Shown: one piece after another, positions 38,970 through 48,221 of the stretch
How the letters are laid out: each line of letters begins with the position of its first letter
Numbering within the stretch: position 1 is the first letter of the stretch
Notes under the pieces: generated by a model
Database searches by the model: none
Seen by the model: only the letters and a program-made list of their open reading frames with translations
Told to the model about the DNA's origin: nothing
Translations under genes and position numbers: made by a program
Assembly (NCBI RefSeq): GCF_008016535.1
Contig: NZ_SAXY01000072.1
Coordinates: 1-64,000 of the forward strand
Reading direction: 5' to 3'
Source: Brachyspira pilosicoli
GTDB taxonomy: Bacteria > Spirochaetota > Brachyspiria > Brachyspirales > Brachyspiraceae
Length of the DNA: 64,000 bases

Positions 38970-40058
38970 ATGAATGATTTAGAAAAAAAATTAATGGAGT
39001 TTTCTGTTAAATTGATAGATGAAAAAAAGGCTAAAATTATAGTGCCAGTAACACCAGAAACAGGATATTGGTTTGGCGGCGGAAATATGGTTGAAGATAA
39101 AGAAGGTAATTTATATATTTCTGGAAGATATAGAAACTCTGGAGATTCAAGAACAGGTTTAGATTTAGGAGATAGGGGTGCTGAATTAGCAATATTTAAA
39201 TCTTCTGATAAAGGTAAAACTTGGACAAAAATAAAAAGCATATTAAAAAAAGAACTTCCTAGGGGTGTTTTATCTATAGAGGGTACTGCTTTGAGGTTTA
39301 ATAAAGATAATGAAGTTGAGCTTTACATATCTTCTGAGAAATCTGAAAATAATTATCCGCCTCATCTTAAAGAGTATTTAAAACCTGGTACTGGAGTATG
39401 GGATATTGATGTAATAGTAGCAGACAAGATAGAGAATTTAAATGCTTCAAATCTAAAAGAGCTTATTAAAGGTGAGGATTCGAGATTTATACATTTAAAA
39501 GACCCTTTTGTGTATGATAGTTATAATGGAGAGAAATATTTATTATTCTGCACACACCCATATAACTGGACTAGTTCAAACACAGGATATATGTTAAGAA
39601 GGGGTGAAAAACTTAATTTTGAAGCTCCTGTATTTTATTTCTTTGAAAAAGGACATACTTGGGATATTGCTATGACTAGGGGTACTTGTGTAGTAGATAT
39701 GCCTCAGGTTGGAGTGCTTAAAAACAGAAGAATAAGTTTGTTCTTCTATGACGGAGGGGAATGTGTGAGAAATTTAGATGAACATGAGAGAGCTGTAAAA
39801 AGACCTAGAGGTTATTCTTGTGAGGAATTGGGAGGAGTTGCTTATATAGAAAACGGTTCATTTGCACATATTGAAAGAATAAGTAAAGAATTACCATTAT
39901 TTGTGAGTCCGTATGGAACAGGATGTTCAAGATATGTTGATGTGTTAGTAACAAAAGATGGTATGTATGCTACTTGGCAGCAGTCTCAGGATAATAAATC
40001 TCAGCCTTTAGTTATGAATTTTTTAAGCAATGCTGAAATAGAAGAGATATTAAAATAA
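38970..40058 (+). CDS. Sialidase-like beta-propeller protein (BNR/Asp-box family)
   Basis: The 362-residue protein lacks a signal peptide, so it is cytoplasmic. An Asp-box is visible as SSDKGKTWTKI, and several repeated beta-sheet blades are suggested by ISGRYRNSG, LSIEGTALRF, LLFCTHPYNW and GTCVVDMPQV. The family includes exo-sialidases and related glycoside hydrolases. The ATG at 38970 is preferred over a GTG at 38961 because AAGAGG is 8 nt before it. It heads an operon with an ABC transporter, so it probably processes the imported substrate. Sialic acid is only one possibility. Confidence 0.65.
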   Translation: MNDLEKKLMEFSVKLIDEKKAKIIVPVTPETGYWFGGGNMVEDKEGNLYISGRYRNSGDSRTGLDLGDRGAELAIFKSSDKGKTWTKIKSILKKELPRGVLSIEGTALRFNKDNEVELYISSEKSENNYPPHLKEYLKPGTGVWDIDVIVADKIENLNASNLKELIKGEDSRFIHLKDPFVYDSYNGEKYLLFCTHPYNWTSSNTGYMLRRGEKLNFEAPVFYFFEKGHTWDIAMTRGTCVVDMPQVGVLKNRRISLFFYDGGECVRNLDEHERAVKRPRGYSCEELGGVAYIENGSFAHIERISKELPLFVSPYGTGCSRYVDVLVTKDGMYATWQQSQDNKSQPLVMNFLSNAEIEEILK

Positions 40059-40074
40059 TAAATGGAGTAAAATT

Positions 40075-41055
40075 ATGAAAAAAATATTATTAATATCTGT
40101 TTTATTATTTAGTTTTTTAATATCTTGCGGTGGTAAGTCAAATGAGAATGCAAATAAAATAAGAGTAGCATATCATCCAAATGTTGGAGGAGCTTCCGCT
40201 ATTATTACAGGAATTAAGCAGAATTATTTTAAAGATGAGGGTTTGGATATAGAGTTAGTAAAGTTTACAAGCGGACCTAGTGAAATAGCTGCTATGGTTT
40301 CAGGAGACATACAAATAGGATATATAGGTTTTGGGTCTCATACATTAGCCGCTGAGGGAAAAGTTCAGATAATAGCTACTGACGGTATAGCTGTTGTTGA
40401 AGGAATAAGAACTTTAAAAACGTCTGGTATAGATACTGTTGAAAAATTAATTGGGAAAACTCTTATCACACAATTAGGTACATCTGGAGAAACTATTATA
40501 GATCAGGTTTTAGTTGGTACGGGAGTAAAAAAGTCAGATATAAATATACTCAATGCTGAAGTTTCAAGTGCTGTTGCTTCTTTCTTGGCTAATAAGGTTG
40601 ATGCTGTATCTGTATGGCCTCCTTATACTGTTGAAATAGATAATAGAATAGGTATAGAAAATTTAAATATTATAAAACCTCAAGATATAGGGGTTGATTC
40701 TACTGCAAGCTGGATAGTAACTCCAAGCTATTTAGAAAATAATACTGACACTGTTGTAAAATTTACAAGGGCATTATATAAAGCAATGGATTATAGAAAA
40801 GAGCATTTAGATGAAGCTATTACAAATGTAGCTGAACTTGTTGGTTTGGATATAGCTACAGTTTCTCAAGAAAAATACAGTTCTGATTGGATGGATTCTA
40901 AAACTATGAAAACAAAAATAGATGACGGAAGCATAAATGATATTTACAAAAAACAAATAGAATATTTTGTTGAGAATAATAGATTAAATTCAGAGCCTGT
41001 TGCTGTAGATAAATATGTTAGAGTAGATATTATAAAAAAGGCTTTAGAGCAATAA
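40075..41055 (+). CDS. NitT/TauT-type ABC transporter substrate-binding lipoprotein, copy 1
   Basis: The 326-residue protein has a lipoprotein signal ending FLISC (Cys at about residue 19). A type II periplasmic binding fold (NMT1/THI5, SsuA-like) follows, with YIGFGSHTLAAEG near residue 83 and the conserved TSASWIVTPSYLE-like segment (seen as STASWIVTP). It captures a small acidic solute, such as a sulfonate, nitrate-like ion or pyrimidine, for the permease and ATPase that follow. It is about as similar to the later copy at 44393 as to any family member, so the pair likely arose by duplication. Confidence 0.87.
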   Translation: MKKILLISVLLFSFLISCGGKSNENANKIRVAYHPNVGGASAIITGIKQNYFKDEGLDIELVKFTSGPSEIAAMVSGDIQIGYIGFGSHTLAAEGKVQIIATDGIAVVEGIRTLKTSGIDTVEKLIGKTLITQLGTSGETIIDQVLVGTGVKKSDINILNAEVSSAVASFLANKVDAVSVWPPYTVEIDNRIGIENLNIIKPQDIGVDSTASWIVTPSYLENNTDTVVKFTRALYKAMDYRKEHLDEAITNVAELVGLDIATVSQEKYSSDWMDSKTMKTKIDDGSINDIYKKQIEYFVENNRLNSEPVAVDKYVRVDIIKKALEQ

Positions 41056-41085
41056 TATTTAAGTTTTTAAGTTTAAGGAAGAAAT

Positions 41086-41856
41086 ATGAATAGCAAACCT
41101 ATGGGTAAAAAGAAGTATATATTTACTATTGCCTCTATAATTATTGCTTTATTAGTATGGCAATTAATATCTTCTTCTGTGGCAGGGGCTGTTATTGCAA
41201 GTCCTGCTGATGTATTAAAATCATTTGTAAGAGAGATTAGTAACGGTAAGTTACTTAATCATATAGGTATAAGTTTATTTAGGGTATTATCTGGCTTTGG
41301 ACTTGCTTTTGTTATATCAATACCTATAGCATTTTTGATGGGTTGGTATCAGCCTGTTCAATTACTTATAGAGCCTGTAATACAATTTGTAAGGAATATA
41401 CCTGCTTTGGCATATATACCTTTAGTTGTAGTTGCTCAGGGTGTTGGAGAGAGTGCTAAGATTACGGTTATATTTATATCTACTTTTTTGGTAATGATTA
41501 TAACGGTTTATCAGGGTGTGAGGGAGGTTGATCAAACTTTAATAAAAGCTGCTAGGGTGTTAGGAGCAAAAGATAAAGATATTTTCTTAAAAGTTGTAAT
41601 ACCTGCTTCTGTGCCATATATACTTGTTGGTATGCGTTTAGGATTAGGCGCTTCTCTTACAACATTAATTGCTGCCGAATTAACAGGTTCTAGTTCTGGT
41701 TTAGGACAAATGATTCAGGAGGCTAGTCTTTATTTTAGAATGGATATAGTTATGCTTGGTATAATACTTATTGGTATTACAGGTTTAATATTAAATTTTA
41801 TAGTAGGTTTAATAGAAAACAAGTTAACTGTATGGCAGGAGAAGAAAAAAAGATAA
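41086..41856 (+). CDS. NitT/TauT-type ABC transporter permease (SsuC/TauC-like)
   Basis: The 256-residue permease has about six membrane spans and the BPD_transp_1 EAA loop with AARVLGAKDKDIFLKVVIPA. An N-terminal cytoplasmic stub precedes span one, and a later segment LSDLIGAE-like LAAELTGSSSGLG is typical of the family. It pairs with the binding proteins at 40075 and 44393. AAGGAAG precedes the ATG, which lies 30 bp after copy 1. Confidence 0.92.
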   Translation: MNSKPMGKKKYIFTIASIIIALLVWQLISSSVAGAVIASPADVLKSFVREISNGKLLNHIGISLFRVLSGFGLAFVISIPIAFLMGWYQPVQLLIEPVIQFVRNIPALAYIPLVVVAQGVGESAKITVIFISTFLVMIITVYQGVREVDQTLIKAARVLGAKDKDIFLKVVIPASVPYILVGMRLGLGASLTTLIAAELTGSSSGLGQMIQEASLYFRMDIVMLGIILIGITGLILNFIVGLIENKLTVWQEKKKR

Positions 41857-41892
41857 TAATTAATAAGGTATATAAAAAAAAGAGATTATAAT

Positions 41893-42678
41893 ATGTCAAA
41901 CAAAGAAGTAAAAGTAAAAATTTCTAATGTAAGCAAAACATATAAAGGTACAACTAAAGATGTTCATGCTTTAGATAATGTTAATTTAGATATATATAAA
42001 AATGAGTTTGTATGTGTAATAGGCTCTTCAGGATGCGGTAAAAGTACATTACTTAATATACTTGCAGGGCTTGACACTCCGAATTCCGGCATTATAGAAA
42101 TAGACGGAAAGCCAATAGAAGGTACAGGGGTTGATAGGGGGGTTGTATTTCAGCAGTATGCATTATTTCCTTGGCTTACTGTTGGAAAGAATGTTGCTTT
42201 TGGGTTGGAATTGCAGAAAAAATCAAAGTCTGAAATAAATGATATAGTTGATCATTATCTTAAGGCTGTTGGTTTAATAGATTTTAAAAATGCATATCCG
42301 AAAGAGCTTTCAGGAGGTATGAAGCAGCGTGTAGCTATAGCAAGGGCTTATGCTGTTAATCCTAATATTCTTCTTATGGATGAGCCTTTTGGGGCTTTGG
42401 ATGCTCAAACTAGAGCACAATTACAGACTGAGCTTTTAAATACTTGGGACAATGAGAAGAAAACTTGTTTCTTTATTACGCACGATGTGGATGAAGCAGT
42501 ATTTTTAGCTCAGAGGGTTGTTATAATGAGTCCGCGTCCCGGAAGAATTAAAAGTATAGTTGAAGTTCCTATTAATTATCCTAGAGTTGCAGAAACTAAA
42601 TTATCTAAAGAGTTTAATGATATTAAAAATCAATTATGGCAATTAGTATATCAGGAATATTTAGAGGCTAAAAAATAG
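41893..42678 (+). CDS. NitT/TauT-type ABC transporter ATP-binding protein (SsuB/TauB-like)
   Basis: This 261-residue ATPase has Walker A GSSGCGKST, Q-loop VFQQYALFPWLT, signature LSGGMKQRVAIA, Walker B ILLMDEPFGALD, and switch HDVDEAVFLA. The VxQxxALFPWLTV and VVIMSPRPGRI segments are diagnostic for the nitrate/sulfonate/taurine class. It completes the transporter and is followed 13 bp later by the DUF7916-like gene. Confidence 0.95.
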   Translation: MSNKEVKVKISNVSKTYKGTTKDVHALDNVNLDIYKNEFVCVIGSSGCGKSTLLNILAGLDTPNSGIIEIDGKPIEGTGVDRGVVFQQYALFPWLTVGKNVAFGLELQKKSKSEINDIVDHYLKAVGLIDFKNAYPKELSGGMKQRVAIARAYAVNPNILLMDEPFGALDAQTRAQLQTELLNTWDNEKKTCFFITHDVDEAVFLAQRVVIMSPRPGRIKSIVEVPINYPRVAETKLSKEFNDIKNQLWQLVYQEYLEAKK

Positions 42679-42691
42679 AGGAGTACCTAAA

Positions 42692-43639
42692 ATGAAAAGA
42701 ATATTCGAGCTTAATTATACAGATACTTTTAATATGGATACTAACACTCTTATAGAAACAATTAGAAACTCTGAAGGAAGAACTCTTATGGCTGAGTCTT
42801 TAATATATAAAAGGCCATTGGTAGAAAGAGTAACCGATCCTGAAATTTTAGCTGCTATGGGAGTAGATTTAATTACGTTAAATATATTTGATTTGCTTAA
42901 CCCTTTTATATATGATTTAGATGAAGTTCAAGGAGATGAATCTATGCCTTTAGTTGAAAGAACTTTTAAGGGGCAGCTTAAATTATACAAATCTTCAAGA
43001 AAGAGAAATGACCATATAGAGAGAATAAAAAAATATACGGGAAGATTTATAGGTATTAATTTAGAGCCTGTAGGAGAAGGGGTTGATTATCCTGAAGGCT
43101 TAAAGGCTAGTAAAGATAACTATAAAAGGGCATTAGATTTTGGAATTGATTATATAGTATTAACAGGCAATCCTCATACAAAAGTTTCTATGGATACAAT
43201 AGCAAGGGCAACTGAAGAATTGTCTTCTATGGCTAAAGGTAGAATGATGATTGTATCAGGTAAAATGCATGGGGCAGGAGCTGGAAATACTGATACACTT
43301 AAAACAGTAAAACAAATTGCTGATGCCGGTGCTGATGTAATAATGTTTGGAGCACCCGGAACTTTACCAGGATATGATGTAGAAAAAGTGCATGAGCTTA
43401 TAGATGAAGCAAAAAGACTTGGAATGCTTACAAAAACAGCTATAGGTACAGCTCAAGAGGGAGCACCTATAGATACAATAAAACAAATAGCTTTAATGTC
43501 AAAAATGGCTGGAGCAGATATAATGCATATAGGAGATGCAGGAGTAGGTGGAATATCAAGCCCTATGAATGCTATGGCTATATCATTGGTATTGAGAGGG
43601 GAAGTTCACACATATAGAAGAATGGCTTTGAGAAGATAA
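42692..43639 (+). CDS. TIM-barrel protein of the DUF7916 type (often labelled haloacid dehalogenase-like)
   Basis: The 315-residue protein is built like a (beta/alpha)8 barrel. Examples are GRFIGINLEPVGEG, IDYIVLTGNPHTKVS and a C-terminal ADIMHIGDAGVGGISS. A catalytic-looking GKMHGAGAGNTD segment lies near residue 187. Similar proteins in other genomes are annotated as HAD-like or PEP-mutase-like but are, as far as I know, uncharacterised. It follows the transporter ATPase closely, with AGAGGAG before the ATG, so it should act on the transported compound. Its last stop-codon base lies at the IS1595 target site. Confidence 0.6.
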   Translation: MKRIFELNYTDTFNMDTNTLIETIRNSEGRTLMAESLIYKRPLVERVTDPEILAAMGVDLITLNIFDLLNPFIYDLDEVQGDESMPLVERTFKGQLKLYKSSRKRNDHIERIKKYTGRFIGINLEPVGEGVDYPEGLKASKDNYKRALDFGIDYIVLTGNPHTKVSMDTIARATEELSSMAKGRMMIVSGKMHGAGAGNTDTLKTVKQIADAGADVIMFGAPGTLPGYDVEKVHELIDEAKRLGMLTKTAIGTAQEGAPIDTIKQIALMSKMAGADIMHIGDAGVGGISSPMNAMAISLVLRGEVHTYRRMALRR

Positions 43640-43647
43640 AAAATTAA

Positions 43648-44354
43648 GGGGCTGGCCCAGATAACTTAAATTTGTTAAAATTTAAGTATGAAACGTAGTA
43701 AATTAAGTAAAGATAAACAATTAAAATTAATAGAGCATTTTTCAGCAGGAACTACAGCAAGGACAGCTTCAGTTTTAGTTAAGGTTAATAAGACTACAGC
43801 TTCGTATTATTTTTTAAGATTAAGAGAATTAATATTTGAATATGAAAAAGAAAAAGAAGAAGAAGTTTTTAATGGAGAAATAGAAGCAGATGAGAGTTAT
43901 TTTGGAGGAAAAAGAAAAGGAAAAAGAGGAAGAGGAGCTTGCATATAAAATACCAGTGTTTGGTTTATTAAAAAGAGGAGGAAAAGTATATATAAAAATA
44001 ATAAATAATACTAAAATTAATGCCTATTATTAGGCAAAAAGTACAGCCTGATAGTATAGTTTACTCAGATTATTATCATAGTTATGATGTATTAGATGTG
44101 TCAGAATTTAAGCACTTTAGAATTAATCATAGTGAAAAGTTTGCTGAAGAAAAGAACCATATTAATGGTATAGAGAATTTTTGGAATCAAGCAAAAAGAC
44201 ATCTTCGTAAATTTAATGGAATACCAAAAGAACATTTTCACTTATTTATTAAAGAATGTCAATTTAGATTTAATAATCCAAAAGTTGACAAACAGTTGGA
44301 AATTATATATAATTTAGCAAAAAAGGAGCTTTTTTAGTTATCTAGGACAGCCCC
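43648..44354 (+). mobile_element. IS1595-family insertion sequence (707 bp)
   Basis: Terminal inverted repeats of 18 bp are GGGGCTGGCCCAGATAAC on the left (43648-43665) and, read inward, GGGGCTGTCCTAGATAAC on the right (44337-44354), with two mismatches. The flanks carry a 9-bp direct repeat AAAAATTAA on both sides, which fits a target duplication (8 bp is usual for this family, so the A-rich flank may add a base). It sits directly after the DUF7916 gene and splits the second binding protein from the operon. Confidence 0.88.
43688..44337 (+). pseudogene. IS1595 transposase, broken by two frameshifts
   Basis: Frame one (43688-43948) encodes the zinc/HTH-free start and first catalytic region, EIEADESYFGGKRKG. 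Then the frame shifts: the next stretch, AYKIPVFGLLKRGGKVYIK, is in another frame from about 43943 and meets a stop near 44029. The third part (44020-44337) restores the fold with SIVYSDYYHSYDVLD and the DDE-type NGIENFWNQAKRHL. Motifs match the ISXO2/IS1016-like DDE domain. Two indels mean the element cannot transpose by itself. Confidence 0.85.
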
Positions 44355-44392
44355 AAAAATTAATATATATAATATTATAGGAGGAGAAACGA

Positions 44393-45400
44393 ATGAAAAA
44401 AATTATATGTATATTATCTATGTTTGCAGTTTTAATGTCTTTGATTTTGTCTTGTTCTGGATGTAAAAATAAAGATGTGAATAATAAAGAAACTGCTAAA
44501 ATAAGAGTTGCTTATTTAGCGGATTTTGCAGGTACTTCGTCTGCTGCTATAGCTCAAGAAAAAGGTTTTTTCAAAGAAGAAAATTTGGATGTTGAATTAG
44601 TTAAATTTTTGAATGGTCCTGCTGAAGTTGCTGCTATGCTTTCTGGAGACATACAATTTGCATATATAGGACATGGGGCACATTCATTGGCTATACAGGG
44701 TAAGGTTAATATATTATTTCCTAATGGTTTGAGTAAATCTGAGCAAATTATTGTTGGTAAATGGTCTGGAGTTAATGATGTTGCCGGATTAAAAGGTAAA
44801 ACTGTAGGTACTCAGCTTGGAACTTCTGGCGATATAGTATTAGATATTGCTTTGAGAAAAGTTGGACTTACAAAAAATGATGTTAATGTTGTTAATATGG
44901 ATGTTAGCGGTATAGTATCTGCTATGGTTGGTAAAAAAGTTGATGCTGTTTCTGTATGGGCGCCTTATACTTTTGAAATATCTAAACAGCTTGGAGATGA
45001 GGTTGTTGTAGTAACTTCTATTACTAATTATTTAGATGAAGCTGTATTTCCAAGCAGTTGGATAGTAACTCCTGATTATCAAAATAAAAATCAAGATATA
45101 GTTAATAGATTTTCAAGGGCTATATTAAAAGCTATGGATTATAGAACAGATAATATAGATGAAGCAGTTGAAATAGTATCTAAATTAAATGGTACTCCTA
45201 CTGATTCTGTTGCTTTAGAAAAAGAAACTGCTATATGGTTTAATTCAAATGATGTAAAAGATGCTTATAATAATGGTGATGTTGCTAAATGGTATGAGGC
45301 TCAACAGAAAATATTTATAAATTCTAAGGTTGTAGATAAAGCTGTAGATGTTAATAATTATGTACAAATTAAATATATGAAAGATAATGTATTGAAATAA
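44393..45400 (+). CDS. NitT/TauT-type substrate-binding lipoprotein, copy 2
   Basis: The 335-residue protein has a lipoprotein signal (lipobox LILSC, Cys at about residue 21) and the same binding fold as copy 1: YLADFAGTSSAAIAQEKGFF, FAYIGHGAHSLAIQGK and SSWIVTPDYQN. It is a diverged paralogue, probably with a shifted ligand preference. It follows the IS1595 element and has AGGAGGAG before the ATG. A terminator is 30 bp downstream. Before the IS inserted it was likely the last gene of the transporter operon; it may now depend on readthrough or its own promoter. Confidence 0.87.
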   Translation: MKKIICILSMFAVLMSLILSCSGCKNKDVNNKETAKIRVAYLADFAGTSSAAIAQEKGFFKEENLDVELVKFLNGPAEVAAMLSGDIQFAYIGHGAHSLAIQGKVNILFPNGLSKSEQIIVGKWSGVNDVAGLKGKTVGTQLGTSGDIVLDIALRKVGLTKNDVNVVNMDVSGIVSAMVGKKVDAVSVWAPYTFEISKQLGDEVVVVTSITNYLDEAVFPSSWIVTPDYQNKNQDIVNRFSRAILKAMDYRTDNIDEAVEIVSKLNGTPTDSVALEKETAIWFNSNDVKDAYNNGDVAKWYEAQQKIFINSKVVDKAVDVNNYVQIKYMKDNVLK

Positions 45401-45431
45401 TTTATTTTATTTGATAAAATATGTTTTCATT

Positions 45432-45466
45432 AGCGATGCATTATATATTATGTGCATCGCTTTTTT
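45432..45466 (+). terminator. Terminator after binding protein copy 2
   Basis: AGCGATGCA (45432) pairs perfectly with TGCATCGCT (45453) and is followed by a run of six T. It ends the transporter operon before the ROK gene. Confidence 0.88.
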
Positions 45467-45497
45467 AATAAAAAATAAAGTATAAAGATAGAAATGT

Positions 45498-46691
45498 GTG
45501 AAAAGATTAAAGGCTACAAATTTAAAAGAGCAAAATTATATTGATATAGTTAAATTATTAAAAATAGGCAATTATTCTAGGGCAGATATAGCATATAATT
45601 TAGAATTAAGTAAAGCTAGCATATCTGTATTAGTTGATGATTTAATTAATATGGGTATTATATATGAAAAATGTGACGGAGAGTCTTCCTCTGTCGGAGG
45701 TAAAAAACCAATACTTCTTGATATTAATAAAAATCTTGGATATTTTATAGCGGTGCATTTTAGAAGAGAGATTTGTAACATAGCTGTTGTTAATCTTGAA
45801 AATGAGATTTTAGAAGAATGTGAGTCAGAGGTTAAAATATTCGATGATTTTAGATTAACTTTTAATCCTATAATAGATAAAATAAAAGAATTTATAGTTA
45901 AGTATAAAAAAATATTTTCTGTAGGTGTATCAGTACCCGGAAAAATAGGAAAGAAAAACAATTTGCTTATAGATTGTATGGGTATAAAAGAATGGAGTAA
46001 TATACCGTTAAAAGAATATATTGAAGAAAATATTAGTATAGAAGTAATTATAGATAGATATGCTTGTGCTATGCTTACATATAATATGCTTGAGGAGATG
46101 AAAAAATCTATGCCTATACAAAATTCATCTGTATATATTTATTTGAGCAATTGGATAGGTGTATCTGTTTCTCATAATGGCAGAATTTTATATGGTACGC
46201 ATGACACTGCTGCCAATTATTCTCATACTATAGTAACAGATTCTGATTATATATGTAATTGCGGTAAAAAAGGCTGTTGGGAGTCTGTGGCAAGCATAAG
46301 AGCTTTTATGAATGAGCTAAAAAAGAGAGATAGTAAATATAGTAATTTAAGTTTTGATGATATTGTAGAAGAACATATAAATGATGATATTGTAGTTGAT
46401 ACTTATAAAAACTTTTTAGCTCATTGGGTTTCTATAGGTATATATAATATTATTAACACTTTTGACCCTGAAATTATATTTATTGGCGGAGAGATGCTGT
46501 ATTTAAGAGATAGCTTTATAGAAGAGATAAAATATAATATAAAAAATAAATTTAATTCTTATAATTTTGTAACAGATATACAAATAGTTGATAATTTTAA
46601 AGATATTGAGATAAATGCAGCAGCTTCTGTAGCTATTTACGATTTTTATAATAATAGTTTATATAGAAAGCTTAGAGGTAAATACATATAG
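45498..46691 (+). CDS. ROK-family transcriptional repressor (NagC/XylR-like)
   Basis: The 397-residue protein has an N-terminal winged helix (YSRADIAYNLELSKASIS at about 28-45). The ROK sugar-kinase-like fold follows, with the zinc motif CNCGKKGCWE. The ROK ATP-binding GG-x-G motif appears as FIGGEM near the C-terminus. Such repressors sense sugars or sugar phosphates, consistent with control of the upstream operon. It starts with GTG at 45498, and no strong ribosome binding site is visible. Its 3' end overlaps the convergent TauE gene by 33 bp. Confidence 0.85.
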   Translation: MKRLKATNLKEQNYIDIVKLLKIGNYSRADIAYNLELSKASISVLVDDLINMGIIYEKCDGESSSVGGKKPILLDINKNLGYFIAVHFRREICNIAVVNLENEILEECESEVKIFDDFRLTFNPIIDKIKEFIVKYKKIFSVGVSVPGKIGKKNNLLIDCMGIKEWSNIPLKEYIEENISIEVIIDRYACAMLTYNMLEEMKKSMPIQNSSVYIYLSNWIGVSVSHNGRILYGTHDTAANYSHTIVTDSDYICNCGKKGCWESVASIRAFMNELKKRDSKYSNLSFDDIVEEHINDDIVVDTYKNFLAHWVSIGIYNIINTFDPEIIFIGGEMLYLRDSFIEEIKYNIKNKFNSYNFVTDIQIVDNFKDIEINAAASVAIYDFYNNSLYRKLRGKYI

Positions 46692-47468
46692 GTTGTATAT
46701 ACTTATAAATATTATTAATATTAATATTATAATAAATATTTTATCAAAGGAACTTGAGTTTAATTTTTTGCTAATTTTTCTTCCGATAATTCCTCCTCCT
46801 ATTCCTCCTATAATCATTACTATTAATATGTATATGTTGATATTTTGTATTTCATTTTTTATAAGGGTTGTAAGTACGCTAGATATTTGAGAAAATAATA
46901 TAATATATAATGAGTTTTCTGCGGCTGTTTTATTATCCATAGCAAAAAATATATATAGGAAGGCTATATTAAAGGGGCCGCCTCCTATACCCAAATATGA
47001 GGATAGAAGCCCCAAAATCATACCAATTATAGCAGATAAAAATATATTATTAATATGCATTGGTTTTATTTTATTTTTTGACATATTTTTTATTGTAAAT
47101 ATTACAGTAAAGATTAAAAGTATTATTAATATAGAAGATTGTATAATACCAGCAATATTTTGATTATTAAAGAAGTGTATAGTATAAGAAAATAGTATTT
47201 TTCCTATTAGTCCGCCCAATACGGCACCTAATGCAAATGGAGTAGCTATTTTTGTATCGACTAAACTTTTTTTTGATAATTTAGAGTTTATAAATGTATA
47301 TAGGCTCATAGACAGTACAGTGCATGATGAAAGAAAACTTATTTTTGTAACTTCCATTATATTAAGGGAATCTAATATTGGTTTTATTATAACCCCGCCG
47401 CCTATACCAAATACAGCTCCTATAGAAGAAGCAAATAAACTTACTACAAAAAATATTAATACGAGCAT
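46659..47468 (-). CDS. TauE/SafE-family sulfite/organic-anion exporter
   Basis: The 269-residue protein has about eight membrane spans with the TSUP repeats: GIGGGVIIKPIL near the start and LGIGGGPFNIAFLY halfway along. TauE exporters move sulfite, sulfoacetate or related anions out of the cell. ATG at 47468 is chosen; a further TTG-start extension has no ribosome binding site. It is convergent with ROK and overlaps it by 33 bp. Its position near the NitT/TauT-type operon suggests a sulfur-containing substrate, but this is inference. Confidence 0.85.
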   Translation of the reverse strand: MLVLIFFVVSLFASSIGAVFGIGGGVIIKPILDSLNIMEVTKISFLSSCTVLSMSLYTFINSKLSKKSLVDTKIATPFALGAVLGGLIGKILFSYTIHFFNNQNIAGIIQSSILIILLIFTVIFTIKNMSKNKIKPMHINNIFLSAIIGMILGLLSSYLGIGGGPFNIAFLYIFFAMDNKTAAENSLYIILFSQISSVLTTLIKNEIQNINIYILIVMIIGGIGGGIIGRKISKKLNSSSFDKIFIIILILIIFISIYNLYVFTSKLSI

Positions 47469-47619
47469 AATATTAATATAATATATATGTTTTGTATATT
47501 TTTCAATATTCAATTATAATATAGTTGTATTATTTTATATGAATTAGTTTATATTGTATTTTAATATCAGCAAATTAATTAGTTTTATGAAAAAAATATA
47601 AATTTATTTAAAAAAGCTA

Positions 47620-47648
47620 TTGATTTTTTTATTTTGTTGGTTTATAAT
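47620..47648 (+). promoter_or_regulatory. Promoter of the str-S10-spc ribosomal operon
   Basis: TTGATT at 47620-47625 and TATAAT at 47643-47648 are 17 bp apart. They are followed by a leader of about 180 nt with a TAGTATT...AATACTA hairpin (47681-47719) before rpsL. The leader has no open frame that I can support. Confidence 0.72.
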
Positions 47649-47832
47649 TTTCTAACTTTCAGATAAGCGATTAAAGCGTTTAGTATTAGTTTTCTTTACA
47701 ATTATGTAGATAAATACTATAAAAGCTCGGCTGTTATAAGCTGTTTCGTTTGAAGATTTAATTTTAATATATATAAATCCTTTTTAATAAAAGGTAAAAA
47801 TAAAAAAATAAAGATTAGAGGTTTTGTATTGT

Positions 47833-48207
47833 ATGCCTACAATTAATCAATTAGTAAGAAAAGGTCGTAAACGTATAGTAAATAAGACAAAATCACCTGC
47901 GTTAATGAAATGTCCGCAAAGAGAAGGTGTTTGTACTCGTGTAACAACAACTACACCAAAAAAACCTAACTCAGCTATGCGTAAAATAGCTCGTGTAAGA
48001 ATAACAAACGGTATGGAAGTAACAGCATATATACCTGGTATAGACCATACTTTACAAGAACACAACCGTGTACTTATAAGAGGCGGAAGGGTTAAAGACT
48101 TACCTGGTTGTCGTTATCACATAGTTCGCGGAAGCCGTGAAGCTACAGGTGTAGAGAAGAGAATGAAAGCTAGAAGTAAGTATGGTACTAAAAAACCTAA
48201 GGCTTAA
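47833..48207 (+). CDS. rpsL: 30S ribosomal protein S12
   Basis: S12 sits at the decoding centre. The 124-residue protein begins [14 protein letters not shown] and contains [11 protein letters not shown] and [10 protein letters not shown], where the two lysines linked to streptomycin resistance are unchanged. ATG at 47833 is chosen over the in-frame TTG at 47824. AGAGG lies about 11 nt before it. It opens the str operon. Confidence 0.98.
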   Translation: MPTINQLVRKGRKRIVNKTKSPALMKCPQREGVCTRVTTTTPKKPNSAMRKIARVRITNGMEVTAYIPGIDHTLQEHNRVLIRGGRVKDLPGCRYHIVRGSREATGVEKRMKARSKYGTKKPKA

Positions 48208-48221
48208 TGGAGTGAATTAAT

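Noticed and set aside
45572-45961. Minus-strand open frame opposite the ROK gene
   Set aside because: It is an antisense shadow of the ROK coding sequence and shows no domain.
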